A stretch of 47,826 nucleotides of DNA from Akkermansiaceae bacterium (GCA_023263995.1 JALQTQ010000001.1:1-47826), one strand, 5' to 3'; numbered from the stretch's first letter, positions 34,324 through 44,423 are shown. A program made the numbers and translations. The notes: generated by a model not told the origin, from the sequence alone.

Positions 34324-35764
34324 ATGGAAAACCAGGCGGGAATTCCTCTGGGAATCGGGTGGAGGACTGGGGGGAATCGCGTTGGCCTCCCTGCTCGGTT
34401 GTCGGGCCCAAGCCGGGAGCGGGGTGTTGCCAGAAGGGCACTTGCCAGCCAAGGCCAAGCGGGTGGTGCAATTTTTTATGGCCGGGGCGGCCAGTCATCT
34501 CGACTTGTTTGATTTCAAGCCCGAGCTCGTGAAGCGACACGGGCAGGACGCCGACTTCGGCGAGAAAGTGGAGGCTTTTCAAAATGGTCTTGGCCCTTGG
34601 ATGAAACCGATCTGGGAGTTTTCGAGACATGGGGAATGCGGGAAGCTGTTGGGCGAAACCGTAGCCCCGCTGGGAGAGGTCGTTGACGAGTTGGCCTTCG
34701 TGCACAACCTGACCGGGAAAACCGGGGTGCATAGTCAGGCGACCTATCTGCAAGCGACCGGATTTGATCGTCCAGGCTTCCCGGGGATGGGAGCCTGGGT
34801 GAGTTATGGACTGGGTAGCCTCAACGAAAATCTTCCGACCTTCGTGGTCCTTCCCGATCACCGTGGTTACGCTTCGAATGGTCCCAAGAACTGGAGCGCG
34901 GCTTTCCTGCCGGCAGTCGACCAGGGCACAGTGATCCGACCGGGATCGACAAATCCGATCACGCATCTGACCCCACCCGCCGGCATGGGAAGGGGGGCCG
35001 AGAAGGAAGCCGCGCAAATACTGGCCAAGCTGAATGGCCGCTTCGCAGACCAGCGCCCTGAGGATTCCCGACTGGAAGCACGCATCCGGAGTTATGAACT
35101 GGCGGCCCGAATGCAGTTGGCCGCTCCCGAGGCTCTCGATTTGAAGCGTGAGCCGGAATATATTCGTAAGATGTATGGTTTATCGCCTGATGGGACGACG
35201 TGGCCCAAGGAGATCAACTGGAAAGAAGAAGCGGACTCCTTCGGGCGGAAATGTCTGGCCACCAGGCGGTTGCTTGAACGTGGGGTGCGATTCGTGCAGG
35301 TCTGGTCAGGAAATGACAATGGCTTTCCCCGGCGCAACTGGGACAGTCACGAAGATGTGGAACGTGATCACGGCCCCTTGAGTCGCGGCATGGCAATCGG
35401 GGCAGCGGCCCTGATCAAAGACCTCAAGCAGCGAGGGATGCTGGATGACACCTTGATTCTCTGGACCACGGAATTCGGACGCCTCCCCTCCACGCAGGGA
35501 ACGAGAGGAAGAGATCACAACCCGCATGTCTTCACCAATTGGCTGGCCGGCGGGGGGATCAAGGGCGGGGTCACTTTCGGCGAAAGCGATGATTTTGGAT
35601 TCAAACCGCTCGACCGCAAAAATCCAACCCAAGTCCATGATATCCATGCCACGGTCTTGCACTTGTTGGGAATCGATCACGAAAAGCTCACTTTCCGCAA
35701 GGAAAGCATCGACCGACGCCTGACCGATGTCCACGGACGCGTGCTTGGAGAGCTTCTCGCTTGA
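34313..35764 (+). CDS. DUF1501 protein with Tat signal
   Basis: A 483-aa protein from ATG 34313, overlapping the end of the DUF1549/DUF1553 gene by 11 bases. The N-terminus is a twin-arginine signal (TRREFLWESGGGLGGIALAS). DUF1501 signatures follow: QFFMAGAASHLDLFDFKPEL, GAWVSYGLGSLNENLPTFVV, WTTEFGRLPSTQG, RDHNPHVFTNWLAGGGIKGG and HDIHATVLHLLGIDHE. The fold belongs to the alkaline-phosphatase/sulfatase superfamily, with metal-binding Asp/His in these motifs. Export in folded form suggests a cofactor loaded in the cytoplasm. Gene pairing with DUF1549/DUF1553 is a fixed feature of Planctomycetes and Verrucomicrobia; the joint reaction is not known. Confidence 0.9.
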   Translation: MSIEWKTRREFLWESGGGLGGIALASLLGCRAQAGSGVLPEGHLPAKAKRVVQFFMAGAASHLDLFDFKPELVKRHGQDADFGEKVEAFQNGLGPWMKPIWEFSRHGECGKLLGETVAPLGEVVDELAFVHNLTGKTGVHSQATYLQATGFDRPGFPGMGAWVSYGLGSLNENLPTFVVLPDHRGYASNGPKNWSAAFLPAVDQGTVIRPGSTNPITHLTPPAGMGRGAEKEAAQILAKLNGRFADQRPEDSRLEARIRSYELAARMQLAAPEALDLKREPEYIRKMYGLSPDGTTWPKEINWKEEADSFGRKCLATRRLLERGVRFVQVWSGNDNGFPRRNWDSHEDVERDHGPLSRGMAIGAAALIKDLKQRGMLDDTLILWTTEFGRLPSTQGTRGRDHNPHVFTNWLAGGGIKGGVTFGESDDFGFKPLDRKNPTQVHDIHATVLHLLGIDHEKLTFRKESIDRRLTDVHGRVLGELLA

Positions 35765-35886
35765 CCATCCCGCAAGACCACCTGCGGCTCGCCTCTCCAC
35801 CCACCAGAACTAAATCCATAAAAACACAAAGCTTTTTATTCCATCCTTTCCCAATGGACTCATCGGCGGTAAACTCCTCACCTGTC

Positions 35887-37458
35887 ATGAGAGTGCTCCC
35901 CTTCCTTCTACTGACCTCGAGTCTCTGGTCTCACGCAGATTATCAAGTCGATGCCAACCTAGGCGTGCTCACCCCCGGAGTAGTCCAGGTCTCGGGCACC
36001 ACGGCCGCAGTGGAAATCGATCCCGGCCCTCCCCCAGTGGTGATTGGCGGGCGCAACAATGCCTCTTTCGCCCGAGGACTGGCTCTCGTCGAAACCCTCA
36101 ACTGGGGCAACGAATTCGTGATGCAATTTGAGGTCAAAGAGCCGTCGATCATCAGCCTGACCTCCATCACAATCGAAGGGGACCCTGACTTTTTCCTCCT
36201 CGAATCGCTTGCCACCGAATTCGACCCGAACCTTTCCAAGGAAGTGGCCACCGGGGCCATCGGGTTGGCCTATCTGGATGGCGAACCGCCGACCACCGAG
36301 ACAATCGCGACCATCCGCCCCGGGGTCTACTATCTGAGTGTGGAAAATTTCGACGGCCCCGACGGCAATCTCACCCCGGGGGATTCTTCCTTTTCGATCG
36401 GGATCAGCATCAACTCCGCCAGCCGCCAGAGTCTGGCCATCGATCTAGGGGCCATCGCGCTCACGAACGAACCGTTCACCTTGGACACCGCAGGCTCTGC
36501 CTTCGATACCGCAGTGGCCGTCTACGACCAAGACGGACAACTGCTGACCCAAAACGACAATGCCCCGAACAGCACTCACAGCCTAGTCACTTTCGATCAG
36601 GGGCTTCCCAACGGCCTCTACTTCGTGGTCCTCGCTGGAGGCGATGTCAGCTTTGGTCCCAACTTGGTGGTCACCCCCGGAGGCGAGACCGGCGATTGGG
36701 TCCTGAACTTCCCACCGAATGGCAACTACCCTTCGGGGTCGGAACAGAAAGCCACTGCCAGTGGATCAGAGGACACCGAATCTCCAATCTTCTTCTTCAC
36801 CGTCTCCTCGCCACCGATCGATTGGATTGATCTGGGGCAGGTTGCTCTCGTCGATGAGGTTTTCACCATCGACACCTTGGGATCCGACATTGATACCGTG
36901 ATCGGCCTGTTCGATCGAAAAGGCACTTTCCTCACCGCCAACGATGATATCTCCGCGGAGGTCCTGCAGAGCGCCCTCACCTTCAGACCGGGGCTGGCGG
37001 CTGGCGACTACTTTCTCGCGGTGGGAGGATTTCCCACGGTCTTCAATGATGGTTTCGCAGCCTTTATGGCCCCAGAGGCTGACACCACCGAGAGCGGCAG
37101 GGTTGTCCTCAACCACCCGGAGCAAGGTGGAGTGGCCGCGAAAAATATCGACATCGCCAGCGGTGAGCAGCAATGGTTCCGCTTCACCGTGGTCGAAAAT
37201 TACAGCGAAGACGCAGAGATTAAAATCGTTTCAATCGATTTCGATCCCGAAGCCCAGCAATTCACGGTGGCTTGGGAATCCGACCTACCCGGGCCCTTCA
37301 ACATTCACGTGGGGACTGCAGCCGAGCTTGAGGCGGCAGCGCTCACCCCCGACACGATGCTCGATCTGGCACTCTCCGGGGTTAATTCGCCAGCGGTCGT
37401 CACCGTGCCTCCTTCAAAGCAAGGGGCGAGGCAATTATTCCTCCAAGTGGCCCGTTAA
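35887..37458 (+). CDS. secreted repeat protein (pre-peptidase C-terminal-like), C-terminal module
   Basis: About 523 aa from ATG 35887 (MRVLPFLLLTSSLWSHA, signal peptide); ATG 35854 is also in frame. Three beta domains of the pre-peptidase C-terminal/DVUA0089 kind follow, each with a 'DT..DT.igLyd..G..l..NDD' pattern: GPDGNLTPGDSSFSIGIS, FDTAVAVYDQDGQLLTQNDN, and IDTVIGLFDRKGTFLTANDD. Each is followed by a F/L-R-P-G-L..G.YFL-type turn (FRPGLAAGDYFLAVGG). Such domains often flank secreted enzymes or bind surfaces; there is no catalytic domain. The last 75 residues (AEIKIVSIDFDPEAQQFTVA to QLFLQVAR) match the C-terminal module seen in three other proteins in this window. There is no PEP-CTERM tail. 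Confidence 0.78.
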   Translation: MRVLPFLLLTSSLWSHADYQVDANLGVLTPGVVQVSGTTAAVEIDPGPPPVVIGGRNNASFARGLALVETLNWGNEFVMQFEVKEPSIISLTSITIEGDPDFFLLESLATEFDPNLSKEVATGAIGLAYLDGEPPTTETIATIRPGVYYLSVENFDGPDGNLTPGDSSFSIGISINSASRQSLAIDLGAIALTNEPFTLDTAGSAFDTAVAVYDQDGQLLTQNDNAPNSTHSLVTFDQGLPNGLYFVVLAGGDVSFGPNLVVTPGGETGDWVLNFPPNGNYPSGSEQKATASGSEDTESPIFFFTVSSPPIDWIDLGQVALVDEVFTIDTLGSDIDTVIGLFDRKGTFLTANDDISAEVLQSALTFRPGLAAGDYFLAVGGFPTVFNDGFAAFMAPEADTTESGRVVLNHPEQGGVAAKNIDIASGEQQWFRFTVVENYSEDAEIKIVSIDFDPEAQQFTVAWESDLPGPFNIHVGTAAELEAAALTPDTMLDLALSGVNSPAVVTVPPSKQGARQLFLQVAR

Positions 37459-37650
37459 ACGGGACAAGAACTCCCGGGCCCCTTTGCCTTTGCTTCAGAT
37501 CACCGCAGGGAACGCGCTGACGCCCCAATCGCCTTTCGCCCTTTCGACCAAGCCGACGGGAACCGGATTGCTGAACTGTTCTTAGCCGCTTCGTCCCCTT
37601 CCTGGGTCCCTCTTGTTTCCATGGGTGAAAGCGGTGACTGCGGAGCCCGT

Positions 37651-39729
37651 TCACCACTCGTTCCCCGACTGCCGGACCCGGAAAAAGCCCTGCAAGGAAC
37701 TCCCGATCGGCAGGTCACGTGAGGCTCGCTCTTCAGCAGCCCGCATCATGTTACCCATGCCCGTAAAGCCCCTTTCAGGGTCGCCTCCCTCCACCCGATA
37801 AAAGAGGCCACGCCGTTGCCGCCACTCCAGGCGCACCCCTCCCTGGGTCGAAATGATCTGAACCTGCGGAACTTCTCCAAGAATCGAGCCATCGAAATAC
37901 CGTGTCGCCAGATCCCACACACCCAGTCCACAGGCCGCTCCGATCACCCGGCCAGGTCCGTCATCGGCCGGGACATGAATCCCACCATAAAGTCGCGAAA
38001 GCCCAGCCTGATCCGCCGCATCATAGTAAGTCGCCCACTGCAGAACCACGGGCTCGCTCGGGCCCGCTTCAAATTCCAGATCGCCCACCGCCACGGCGTG
38101 TTCCCGCAACCCGCCCGGAAAAAATTCGCTTCCGGTCAAAGCAGTCAAGATCTCAGCAGCCGCCCGACTGAAGGTGCTGTGGCCGGAGACATAACCGGCA
38201 AAGGCAGGCGTCACGAAGGTCGATCGCTGGTAGGGGAACCAGTTCTCCCCCAAAATCCATCCCACCCCGCCGATTTGGAACTCCGGAAAGAGCGGTTCGC
38301 CCTGCCAGGCCCGGAGGGCAATCTTCCCAATCGCCCTAGCCCCCAAGTTGGCATGCTTGCCACCCAACCCGGCCGACTCCGCTGTCACCACCTCGATCAA
38401 ATCCGGAACCAAAGGAAGTCCGTCAGGATGATACGAGGGCCCAGCGGGATCCGACGACTGCCCAAGCTGGCACAGGTAGCGAATGCTCGAGATCGGACGA
38501 ACATAGTCGTATTTCCGCTTACAGCTCCAGCACGCTACTGCGGCATCATGCACCGCCGCATTGACCAGAAAATACATCTTCACGTCCCATTCCAGTTCAT
38601 CGACCAAGGGCCCGGTGCCCCGCCAGCGACGCTCGAAGGAAGGGTGGTCCACGACCCAGTTGGCGATGACATTCCAGTGCCCCGGCGGCGTTTCCGACTC
38701 GGGACCATCCGCCCAATACTCCGCTACCACCCTCCCAAAATCCGCTTCGTTGACCAAGTTGGGAGCATAAGGAGTTCCCGACACCGGATTGACCTCATGC
38801 CCGCTCCCATCGTTCATCCCGAGAGTGTTATTTCCCCTCGCGCTTGGCGAAATATCGATCACCGGAGCGGTAGCCGGATCAAGCAGGCTACTGTAACGAA
38901 TGACCTCGACGTTTCCGTCTTGGTAAGCCTGCGAACCCTTCGAGTCTCCCAAGCGCGGAGGCGGTCCCGGGTCGAGATAAATGTCCCCGACAGACTCCCG
39001 ACTCAAGGCAAAGGGCCATACCTCTCGCCAATGCGACCCGACAAACTCCTGAATGGTAAAATCAAGAGGCTGCCCGGTCTGCGAGAACGCCCGAACAAAC
39101 TCAAGGGGCTGCCAGCGATTGGGATCGGCCATGATCGTCCCGGGCGACGCAAGATCGAGTGGCTGGTTGACCTCGGCGTAAGTGGCATCGGTGTATCCCC
39201 ATGCCTCATTGGAATGATCTCCACTGGTCCAAGAAATGACCGTGGCCGCAACCCGGTTTCCCACCGCCGCCGGACTATTTCCAGCCACCGTGGTGACCAA
39301 GGGATCGTATCCCAGTTCCCTGATCAGACGATCAAACGCGCCCTCGGCCAACCGGGCGTGGATGGACGAGGTGTTGGGATGCCTCACCGTCGTGTAGCGA
39401 TGAGCCAGCACGCGGAAAGCCGCATAACTGATGGCCTCGTTACGGTCAGCTTGCACATCGGCCGAGACAGCCTCCTCGCGATGCAGGTATCCCACCGCCA
39501 CCGGATCATACGCTGCCCAAGCATCGTACATCGCCACCGAGACATGAAACAGATTGCGGGCATGCACCGGCGGATCGGGAAAGGATAGACGGACTGCCTC
39601 CAGGAGGACTTCATTCCACTGCCTCGCCACAGATTGAGCCCGCACCGACGACAGCCCCCCGCCCAGAAAGAGCCAAATCAGGACAATCGTTGAAAATAAT
39701 CTGCAGGACATGCCGGTTAACTTTTTCAA
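37651..39729 (-). CDS. vanadium-dependent haloperoxidase-like protein, exported
   Basis: A 692-aa protein with a signal peptide (MKKLTGMSCRLFSTIVLIWL); ATG 39711 is an alternative start. It belongs to the PAP2/vanadium-haloperoxidase superfamily: an N-terminal helical part (RQWNEVLLEAVRLSFPDPPV, ARNLFHVSVAMYDAWAAYDP), then the active-site set KRKYDYVRPISSIRYL, YVSGHSTFSRAAAEILTAL and LYGGIHVPADDGPG. These hold the Lys/Arg, Ser-Gly-His and Arg-X3-Gly-X-His residues that bind vanadate or phosphate. Halide oxidation is therefore likely but not proven, since acid phosphatases share the site. The last 70 residues (VQIISTQGGVRLEWRQRRGL, ending FFRVRQSGNEW) match the C-terminal module of three other proteins here. 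The gene is convergent with 35887-37458. Confidence 0.85.
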   Translation of the reverse strand: MKKLTGMSCRLFSTIVLIWLFLGGGLSSVRAQSVARQWNEVLLEAVRLSFPDPPVHARNLFHVSVAMYDAWAAYDPVAVGYLHREEAVSADVQADRNEAISYAAFRVLAHRYTTVRHPNTSSIHARLAEGAFDRLIRELGYDPLVTTVAGNSPAAVGNRVAATVISWTSGDHSNEAWGYTDATYAEVNQPLDLASPGTIMADPNRWQPLEFVRAFSQTGQPLDFTIQEFVGSHWREVWPFALSRESVGDIYLDPGPPPRLGDSKGSQAYQDGNVEVIRYSSLLDPATAPVIDISPSARGNNTLGMNDGSGHEVNPVSGTPYAPNLVNEADFGRVVAEYWADGPESETPPGHWNVIANWVVDHPSFERRWRGTGPLVDELEWDVKMYFLVNAAVHDAAVACWSCKRKYDYVRPISSIRYLCQLGQSSDPAGPSYHPDGLPLVPDLIEVVTAESAGLGGKHANLGARAIGKIALRAWQGEPLFPEFQIGGVGWILGENWFPYQRSTFVTPAFAGYVSGHSTFSRAAAEILTALTGSEFFPGGLREHAVAVGDLEFEAGPSEPVVLQWATYYDAADQAGLSRLYGGIHVPADDGPGRVIGAACGLGVWDLATRYFDGSILGEVPQVQIISTQGGVRLEWRQRRGLFYRVEGGDPERGFTGMGNMMRAAEERASRDLPIGSSLQGFFRVRQSGNEW

Positions 39730-40289
39730 GACAAGCTAGTGAGAAAGACTTCACGATGGCAAACCAAACTTTGCTACGGATTCCGCTCACATGCGTCACC
39801 CTTGTTCACCAAAGAGCTGGACCACTCCCCTCCGGTCGCCCACCAGCTGGCAAGGATCGTCTGAGCCATCGGGAAACACCAGCGTCCCCACGATCAGTCG
39901 CAACCGGGAAGCCCCGAACTGGTAGGTGACCGGAAAAACGCCTTCCACGTTGCCAGGCAGGCTGAACAATTTGGTGTCGCCTTGACAAAAAAGAACGGAA
40001 AATTGCCTCGCCGCCCTACAACCGCGGTGATAGGCCCGAAAAACATGATCGCTGGATCAGCGCTTTGCCAATCATTACGACAGCCAGATTATGTATCAAA
40101 AACCCACCAAGATCCTCCCATTCTCATGCGGCTCTCTCACCATGAGGCCCACGCTGGCTGACCCAATGACAGATGATATTTTCCCAAGCTCTTGGCTGCC
40201 CGATACGAATTTGGAATATTTCCGTGGGAAGCGATTTTCACCAGTCTCTGGGTTTCGCGATCTTTCCCTAAAAAACTAATTCGGAGTGC
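39730..40289. other. long intergenic region with a possible gene remnant
   Basis: On the minus strand a start-less frame ends at TGA 39796-39798 and runs back to about 40050. It reads FRAYHRGCRAARQFSVLFCQ, then KLFSLPGNVEGVFPVTYQFG, then RLRLIVGTLVFPDGSDDPCQ. The composition looks protein-like, but no family was recognised and no ATG or GTG gives a sensible start. It may be the tail of a lost gene. The remaining part (40060-40289) has nothing convincing apart from the presumed promoter of the next gene; GGAG at 40282 is its likely ribosome-binding site. Confidence 0.35.
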
Positions 40290-43200
40290 ATGATGAACAT
40301 TAAGTTTTGCAAACCTTGGTTCAGGGTCTTGTTGATTCTCCCTGCGGTATTACCCTCGGGTATCCAAGCCGCGCCGGAGGATGAGGCCCTGGCCGCGCTG
40401 AAGGCCTCGATCGGCATGGTTTTGACAGCCGAAACTGAGTTTGGCGTTGTCGCCGGATCGGATGCGGTAGGCGAAAGCTGGTCGATTTTTGGCAAGGCGA
40501 AAGCCAGCATCGGGGGAAACCCAGTTTCTTTGGACCTAGGCGTGGCGGATGCACCGGGAATCGTCGTTTCGAAGCCGCTGGGGAAGGACTCCTGGGAGCT
40601 GGTCTCGCTGGACGCAAGTTTGAGCGAGACGATCACCCTCGCCGGGCTTTCGCTAAAGACGATCAACGGGGGGCTCTCGGTGGCTTACGATCCCCGACAG
40701 GGCGCGCTGACCCTGCACGGCGGTGTGGAAGCGAGCTTCGAGAGCGAGTCAATCGAACTAAGGTTGGGGAATGCGGCGCAACCGGGACTGAGTCTGAGTA
40801 TCCGCGAGGACGGAAGTTGCGAGTTGCTCGCCCTTTCCGGTGAGCTTTCGGCGGACCTCGACCTCTTTGGTGTGAAGCTGTCTCTCGATCCGAACAACTC
40901 TCCGACCCTACGCTACAAGGCGGCAAACAACCACTACGCCGCATCAGGGGCGTTGAGTCTGGCGATCGAGAATCAGAAGGTGGGCATCCGGCTGGGCGAC
41001 GAGAAGGACCCCGGACTGGTGATCTCGGGTGGAGTGTTGGAGCACCTGGAGTTTGCGATTGTTGAAGATCTGACTTTTGCCGGACTGGAACTCAAGACCG
41101 GGGCGGATGGTGTGGGCGCGGCTTACGATCGTGACGGAGGGCAGTTGATTGTTTCAGGATCGGCGACGATCGAGATCGAAGGTGAAATCGTGACCGTTGC
41201 GCTGGGAGACGATCAGACTCCGGGGATGCGACTCACCATTGATGAGGGCACCGGGACCACCACCCTCGCCGAGCTGGCTTTGTCCGTGGCCGACGATTTG
41301 AATATTGCGGGCTTCACCTTCGACGTGCCGGATGCCGATCCTATCGACATTCGCTACACCGAAGCGCCGGACGGCGATCACTTCCTTGTCTCCGGCGAAG
41401 TGAAGCTGAAAGACCTCTGGTCGGCCGACCTTGCCCTTGGTAGTGCACAGCATCCCGGCCTTAAGATTGTGGATGGGACCTGGGACCTCGAAAGCCTTTC
41501 GATCGACCTCCAACAGATTGATCTCGGCTTCGTGACGATGAAAGAGGTGAAGGTGCGCTTCGCTGAAGACGAGGCTGGTCCGGACGTGGAGGTGGATCTT
41601 TCGGTGGTGATTCCCGAGATCGGCGAGATCGCTGCGGATGTGAAAGTGCGCAATGGTGCGCTCGAGGAAATCGCTCTGGAATACGACGCGTTGGGCGATT
41701 CAGAGGGCTTGGAGATCGCCGAGACGGGTATCTCCATCGCGGAACTCGGGGTGGACTTGACCAACCTCGACCAACCGGCCGATCTCGGTTTCGAGGGCAC
41801 GGTCGGATTAGAGTTCGGCGGCCAGCTCGACTTGTTTGGCGAGACGGTCACCCTGATCAGGGTGAATGGCGACGTGGCGATCGATCGCAATCATTTCTAC
41901 ATGGAGGACCAGTTCTTGCTGGGGGCTTATCGACCGGACTCGCCCGACCACGCGCCCTGGAAGTCGGTGCTTTTCGATGGCGACCTGATCGTTGATCTCA
42001 ATTGGAGCGAGGACCGCTATTTTTTAAAGGGTGAGGTCAAGATCCCCGAAGACTACGGCCTCTACCTTGACGCCGAGTTGCTGATCAACCAGCGGGTGCT
42101 CGATGCCCTGATCAAGGCCGGCGTGCGCGTGCCAATGGAGATCCCAGTGATCGGGGGCATTTGGCTCGACCAGATCGATGTCGCCCTGCGCATGGATCAT
42201 GCCGATCCGTCGGCTGATTTTGCGGCGGCGTGGACCGAGATCCTATTCTGGCGGGCGGGCATTGAATACGAATGGAACCGCAACGAGTTCAAACTTCTTG
42301 ATGGGGCTGCAATTGATCAGATCCAAGAGCAGATTTCTGACGACGAAAACACCCGCACCCTTACCAAGACCTTCACCCTGCCTTACGGCGCGGATGCCAT
42401 GTCCTTGCATCTTGATTGGGGGCAAACGATCGAGTTGGCTCAGATTGACGTCTTCGGGCCAGTGGAATTGCACGGGAATCCGGCGACTTTCCTACTCGAT
42501 CTGGAGCCACTGGAATTCTCGGACACGGGCATCGTGGTGGACGCCGCGCCATTCGAGGCGGTGATCGTCAACGAATCTTCGGTCAAGTTTTTCGTCCGCC
42601 AGGGTGATTCCCTGATCACCGGCGACGGCACTTCTCCGCCGCTTGCCAGCACGGCCAGTGAGTCGGCGCGACAGGTGATCCTTCAATTCACCTACGACAA
42701 GGCCCTTGCCCCAAATTTGACGGCTTCGGACCTCAAAGTCGAAGTGGTGGGTCACTACCCAGGGTCGAGTATCAACGCCACGTTCTCGGATTCGGCCAAC
42801 TCGGCTGGCCGCGAACCGCGCAAACCGCTGCTGGGCCCGATGAAACGGGACGCGCCGGTGAAGCATGCCGGTTCGTCGCTGCCGATCGACCTCGAATACT
42901 GGATGCTCGGCCTGCATGCCGGTGAAGCCGAGATCTCCCTCTATCTCGACGACGACGACAAAGGTCACGATGGGCGTCTGGTCGTCAGTGGGTTGCCCTA
43001 TGGTGGGCACGATGAGATCGCTGGCGGAGCGCAGAGTTTCCCCTGGACAGTGGCGGGGCACATCCCGCACCCGCACGGTAGCTACCATCTCTATGCCCGG
43101 CTCGACCGGCCGGGTCGCTCGCCGGTTTATTCCCCGCACCTTGGTCCGTTTCACATCGCACCGCCGCTGCACGGAACCGTGACCGACCCGCTGCGCGCCG

Positions 43201-44150
43201 GGCTTCCACTCCCCGGGACCAGGGTCTTTCTCGATGAGAACTTCGATGGCCGCTTTGACCCCCTTACCGAGCCCAGCGTGCTGACCAATCCGGATGGAGA
43301 GTTCGCCTTTCACTCGTTGCCGGAAGGCACACACCGGCTCGGACTGCTGCCGCTGCCCGGCCATGACTTCCGCGGTGACCTCGGCGGCGAGCCGACGGTG
43401 ATGAAGGATTTCGTGCATCGCATCGGCGAGCCGACCGAAGTGAACTTTCATCTGGCACTTCGGCGTTCGGTTTCCGGCATCGTCTTCATTGACGCCAACG
43501 GCAACGGTGCGCGCGACGAGGCCGAAGCCGGAATGCCGGGAGTGGTGCTCTATCACGATCTTGATGGCGATGGCATCCGTTCAGCCGGAGAAGCTCGCGC
43601 GATGAGCAAGGCGGACGGCAGCTATCGCTTCCACGCGTTGGTGGGCGAAACTTGGCATCGCTTCCGCATTCTGGCCCGACCGGAGCTGGCGACCCGACTC
43701 GAAGGGGCAACACCAGCGCTCACCACGGGGTCCGCCCCTTATGCCCAGCACGCCGGACAGGATGTGGCGATCCCGCCCGATCTCGCCTTTGAGCTTGGGA
43801 ACCCGGATTACTCCGAATGGGCGGCCCGGACGCTTGCGGCGTCCCCAGCAAGCGGCCCTTTCGAGGATCCTGACGGTGACGGAATACCGAACTTCACTGA
43901 GTTTCTAGGAGCAACCGATCCGTTCAATTCAAACGATGCTCCGGCACTCGCAATTTCTCGATCCGGCGATCTGATGACGCTCGATTTCGAGGCCCGGCAG
44001 GGCGTTCGCTACCGGCTCGAGAGCTCGGAGGACCTCCGAAATTGGGAGGTGTTTCGCGATGTCCGCGATGCCGAAGGGCCGATCAAAATCCAACCCAACG
44101 AGTTACCCGACGTCTCGCGAACGTTCTACCGACTCGACCTGGATCGATGA
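40290..44150 (+). CDS. 1286-aa exported protein with five 76-residue repeats, SdrD/Cna-B-like domains and C-terminal module
   Basis: Starts at ATG 40290 or 40293, with GGAG just upstream; the signal peptide is FRVLLILPAVLPSGIQA. Residues about 60-425 hold five copies of a new-looking repeat, marked by an LG-x4-PG motif at 83, 159, 235, 305 and 383 (spacing 76, 76, 70, 78). Each copy has alternating hydrophobic strands (L..L.L.ls..l..aGl.l), as expected of a beta-solenoid or layered sandwich. Residues 430-940 continue in a related beta-rich style. Two Cna-B/SdrD-like domains follow (about 955-1020, RVFLDENFDGRFDPL; 1060-1130, VFIDANGNGARDEAEAG). A TSP3-like calcium loop comes next (DPDGDGIPNFTEFLGATDPF, about 1192), and the shared C-terminal module ends RTFYRLDLDR. 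No catalytic domain is recognised. It is probably a surface structural or binding protein. Confidence 0.8.
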   Translation: MMNIKFCKPWFRVLLILPAVLPSGIQAAPEDEALAALKASIGMVLTAETEFGVVAGSDAVGESWSIFGKAKASIGGNPVSLDLGVADAPGIVVSKPLGKDSWELVSLDASLSETITLAGLSLKTINGGLSVAYDPRQGALTLHGGVEASFESESIELRLGNAAQPGLSLSIREDGSCELLALSGELSADLDLFGVKLSLDPNNSPTLRYKAANNHYAASGALSLAIENQKVGIRLGDEKDPGLVISGGVLEHLEFAIVEDLTFAGLELKTGADGVGAAYDRDGGQLIVSGSATIEIEGEIVTVALGDDQTPGMRLTIDEGTGTTTLAELALSVADDLNIAGFTFDVPDADPIDIRYTEAPDGDHFLVSGEVKLKDLWSADLALGSAQHPGLKIVDGTWDLESLSIDLQQIDLGFVTMKEVKVRFAEDEAGPDVEVDLSVVIPEIGEIAADVKVRNGALEEIALEYDALGDSEGLEIAETGISIAELGVDLTNLDQPADLGFEGTVGLEFGGQLDLFGETVTLIRVNGDVAIDRNHFYMEDQFLLGAYRPDSPDHAPWKSVLFDGDLIVDLNWSEDRYFLKGEVKIPEDYGLYLDAELLINQRVLDALIKAGVRVPMEIPVIGGIWLDQIDVALRMDHADPSADFAAAWTEILFWRAGIEYEWNRNEFKLLDGAAIDQIQEQISDDENTRTLTKTFTLPYGADAMSLHLDWGQTIELAQIDVFGPVELHGNPATFLLDLEPLEFSDTGIVVDAAPFEAVIVNESSVKFFVRQGDSLITGDGTSPPLASTASESARQVILQFTYDKALAPNLTASDLKVEVVGHYPGSSINATFSDSANSAGREPRKPLLGPMKRDAPVKHAGSSLPIDLEYWMLGLHAGEAEISLYLDDDDKGHDGRLVVSGLPYGGHDEIAGGAQSFPWTVAGHIPHPHGSYHLYARLDRPGRSPVYSPHLGPFHIAPPLHGTVTDPLRAGLPLPGTRVFLDENFDGRFDPLTEPSVLTNPDGEFAFHSLPEGTHRLGLLPLPGHDFRGDLGGEPTVMKDFVHRIGEPTEVNFHLALRRSVSGIVFIDANGNGARDEAEAGMPGVVLYHDLDGDGIRSAGEARAMSKADGSYRFHALVGETWHRFRILARPELATRLEGATPALTTGSAPYAQHAGQDVAIPPDLAFELGNPDYSEWAARTLAASPASGPFEDPDGDGIPNFTEFLGATDPFNSNDAPALAISRSGDLMTLDFEARQGVRYRLESSEDLRNWEVFRDVRDAEGPIKIQPNELPDVSRTFYRLDLDR

Positions 44151-44423
44151 GGGGCGTTTCTCCACCTCCGCGCTCTCTATCTCCCAGGACGATTGGTCCA
44201 GCCTCCTCCAATCCTTCGAGACGCCTTGGATCCAGAAAAAGATGGCAGCATCCCCTTCTCCTCCACGCCCAGGCCCTCCCGCTCTTTTTTCCAAAAGCGA
44301 AGGCTCAGAACAAAGTAACAGGCCCCGGGCATTTTTCCGGCCTCCGCTCACCTCCTCTCCCCTGAAATAACGGCACGCCGGCAGGCGTAAATCTGCCTCC
44401 CGTTTTCTTTTCCCCATCCTCTT

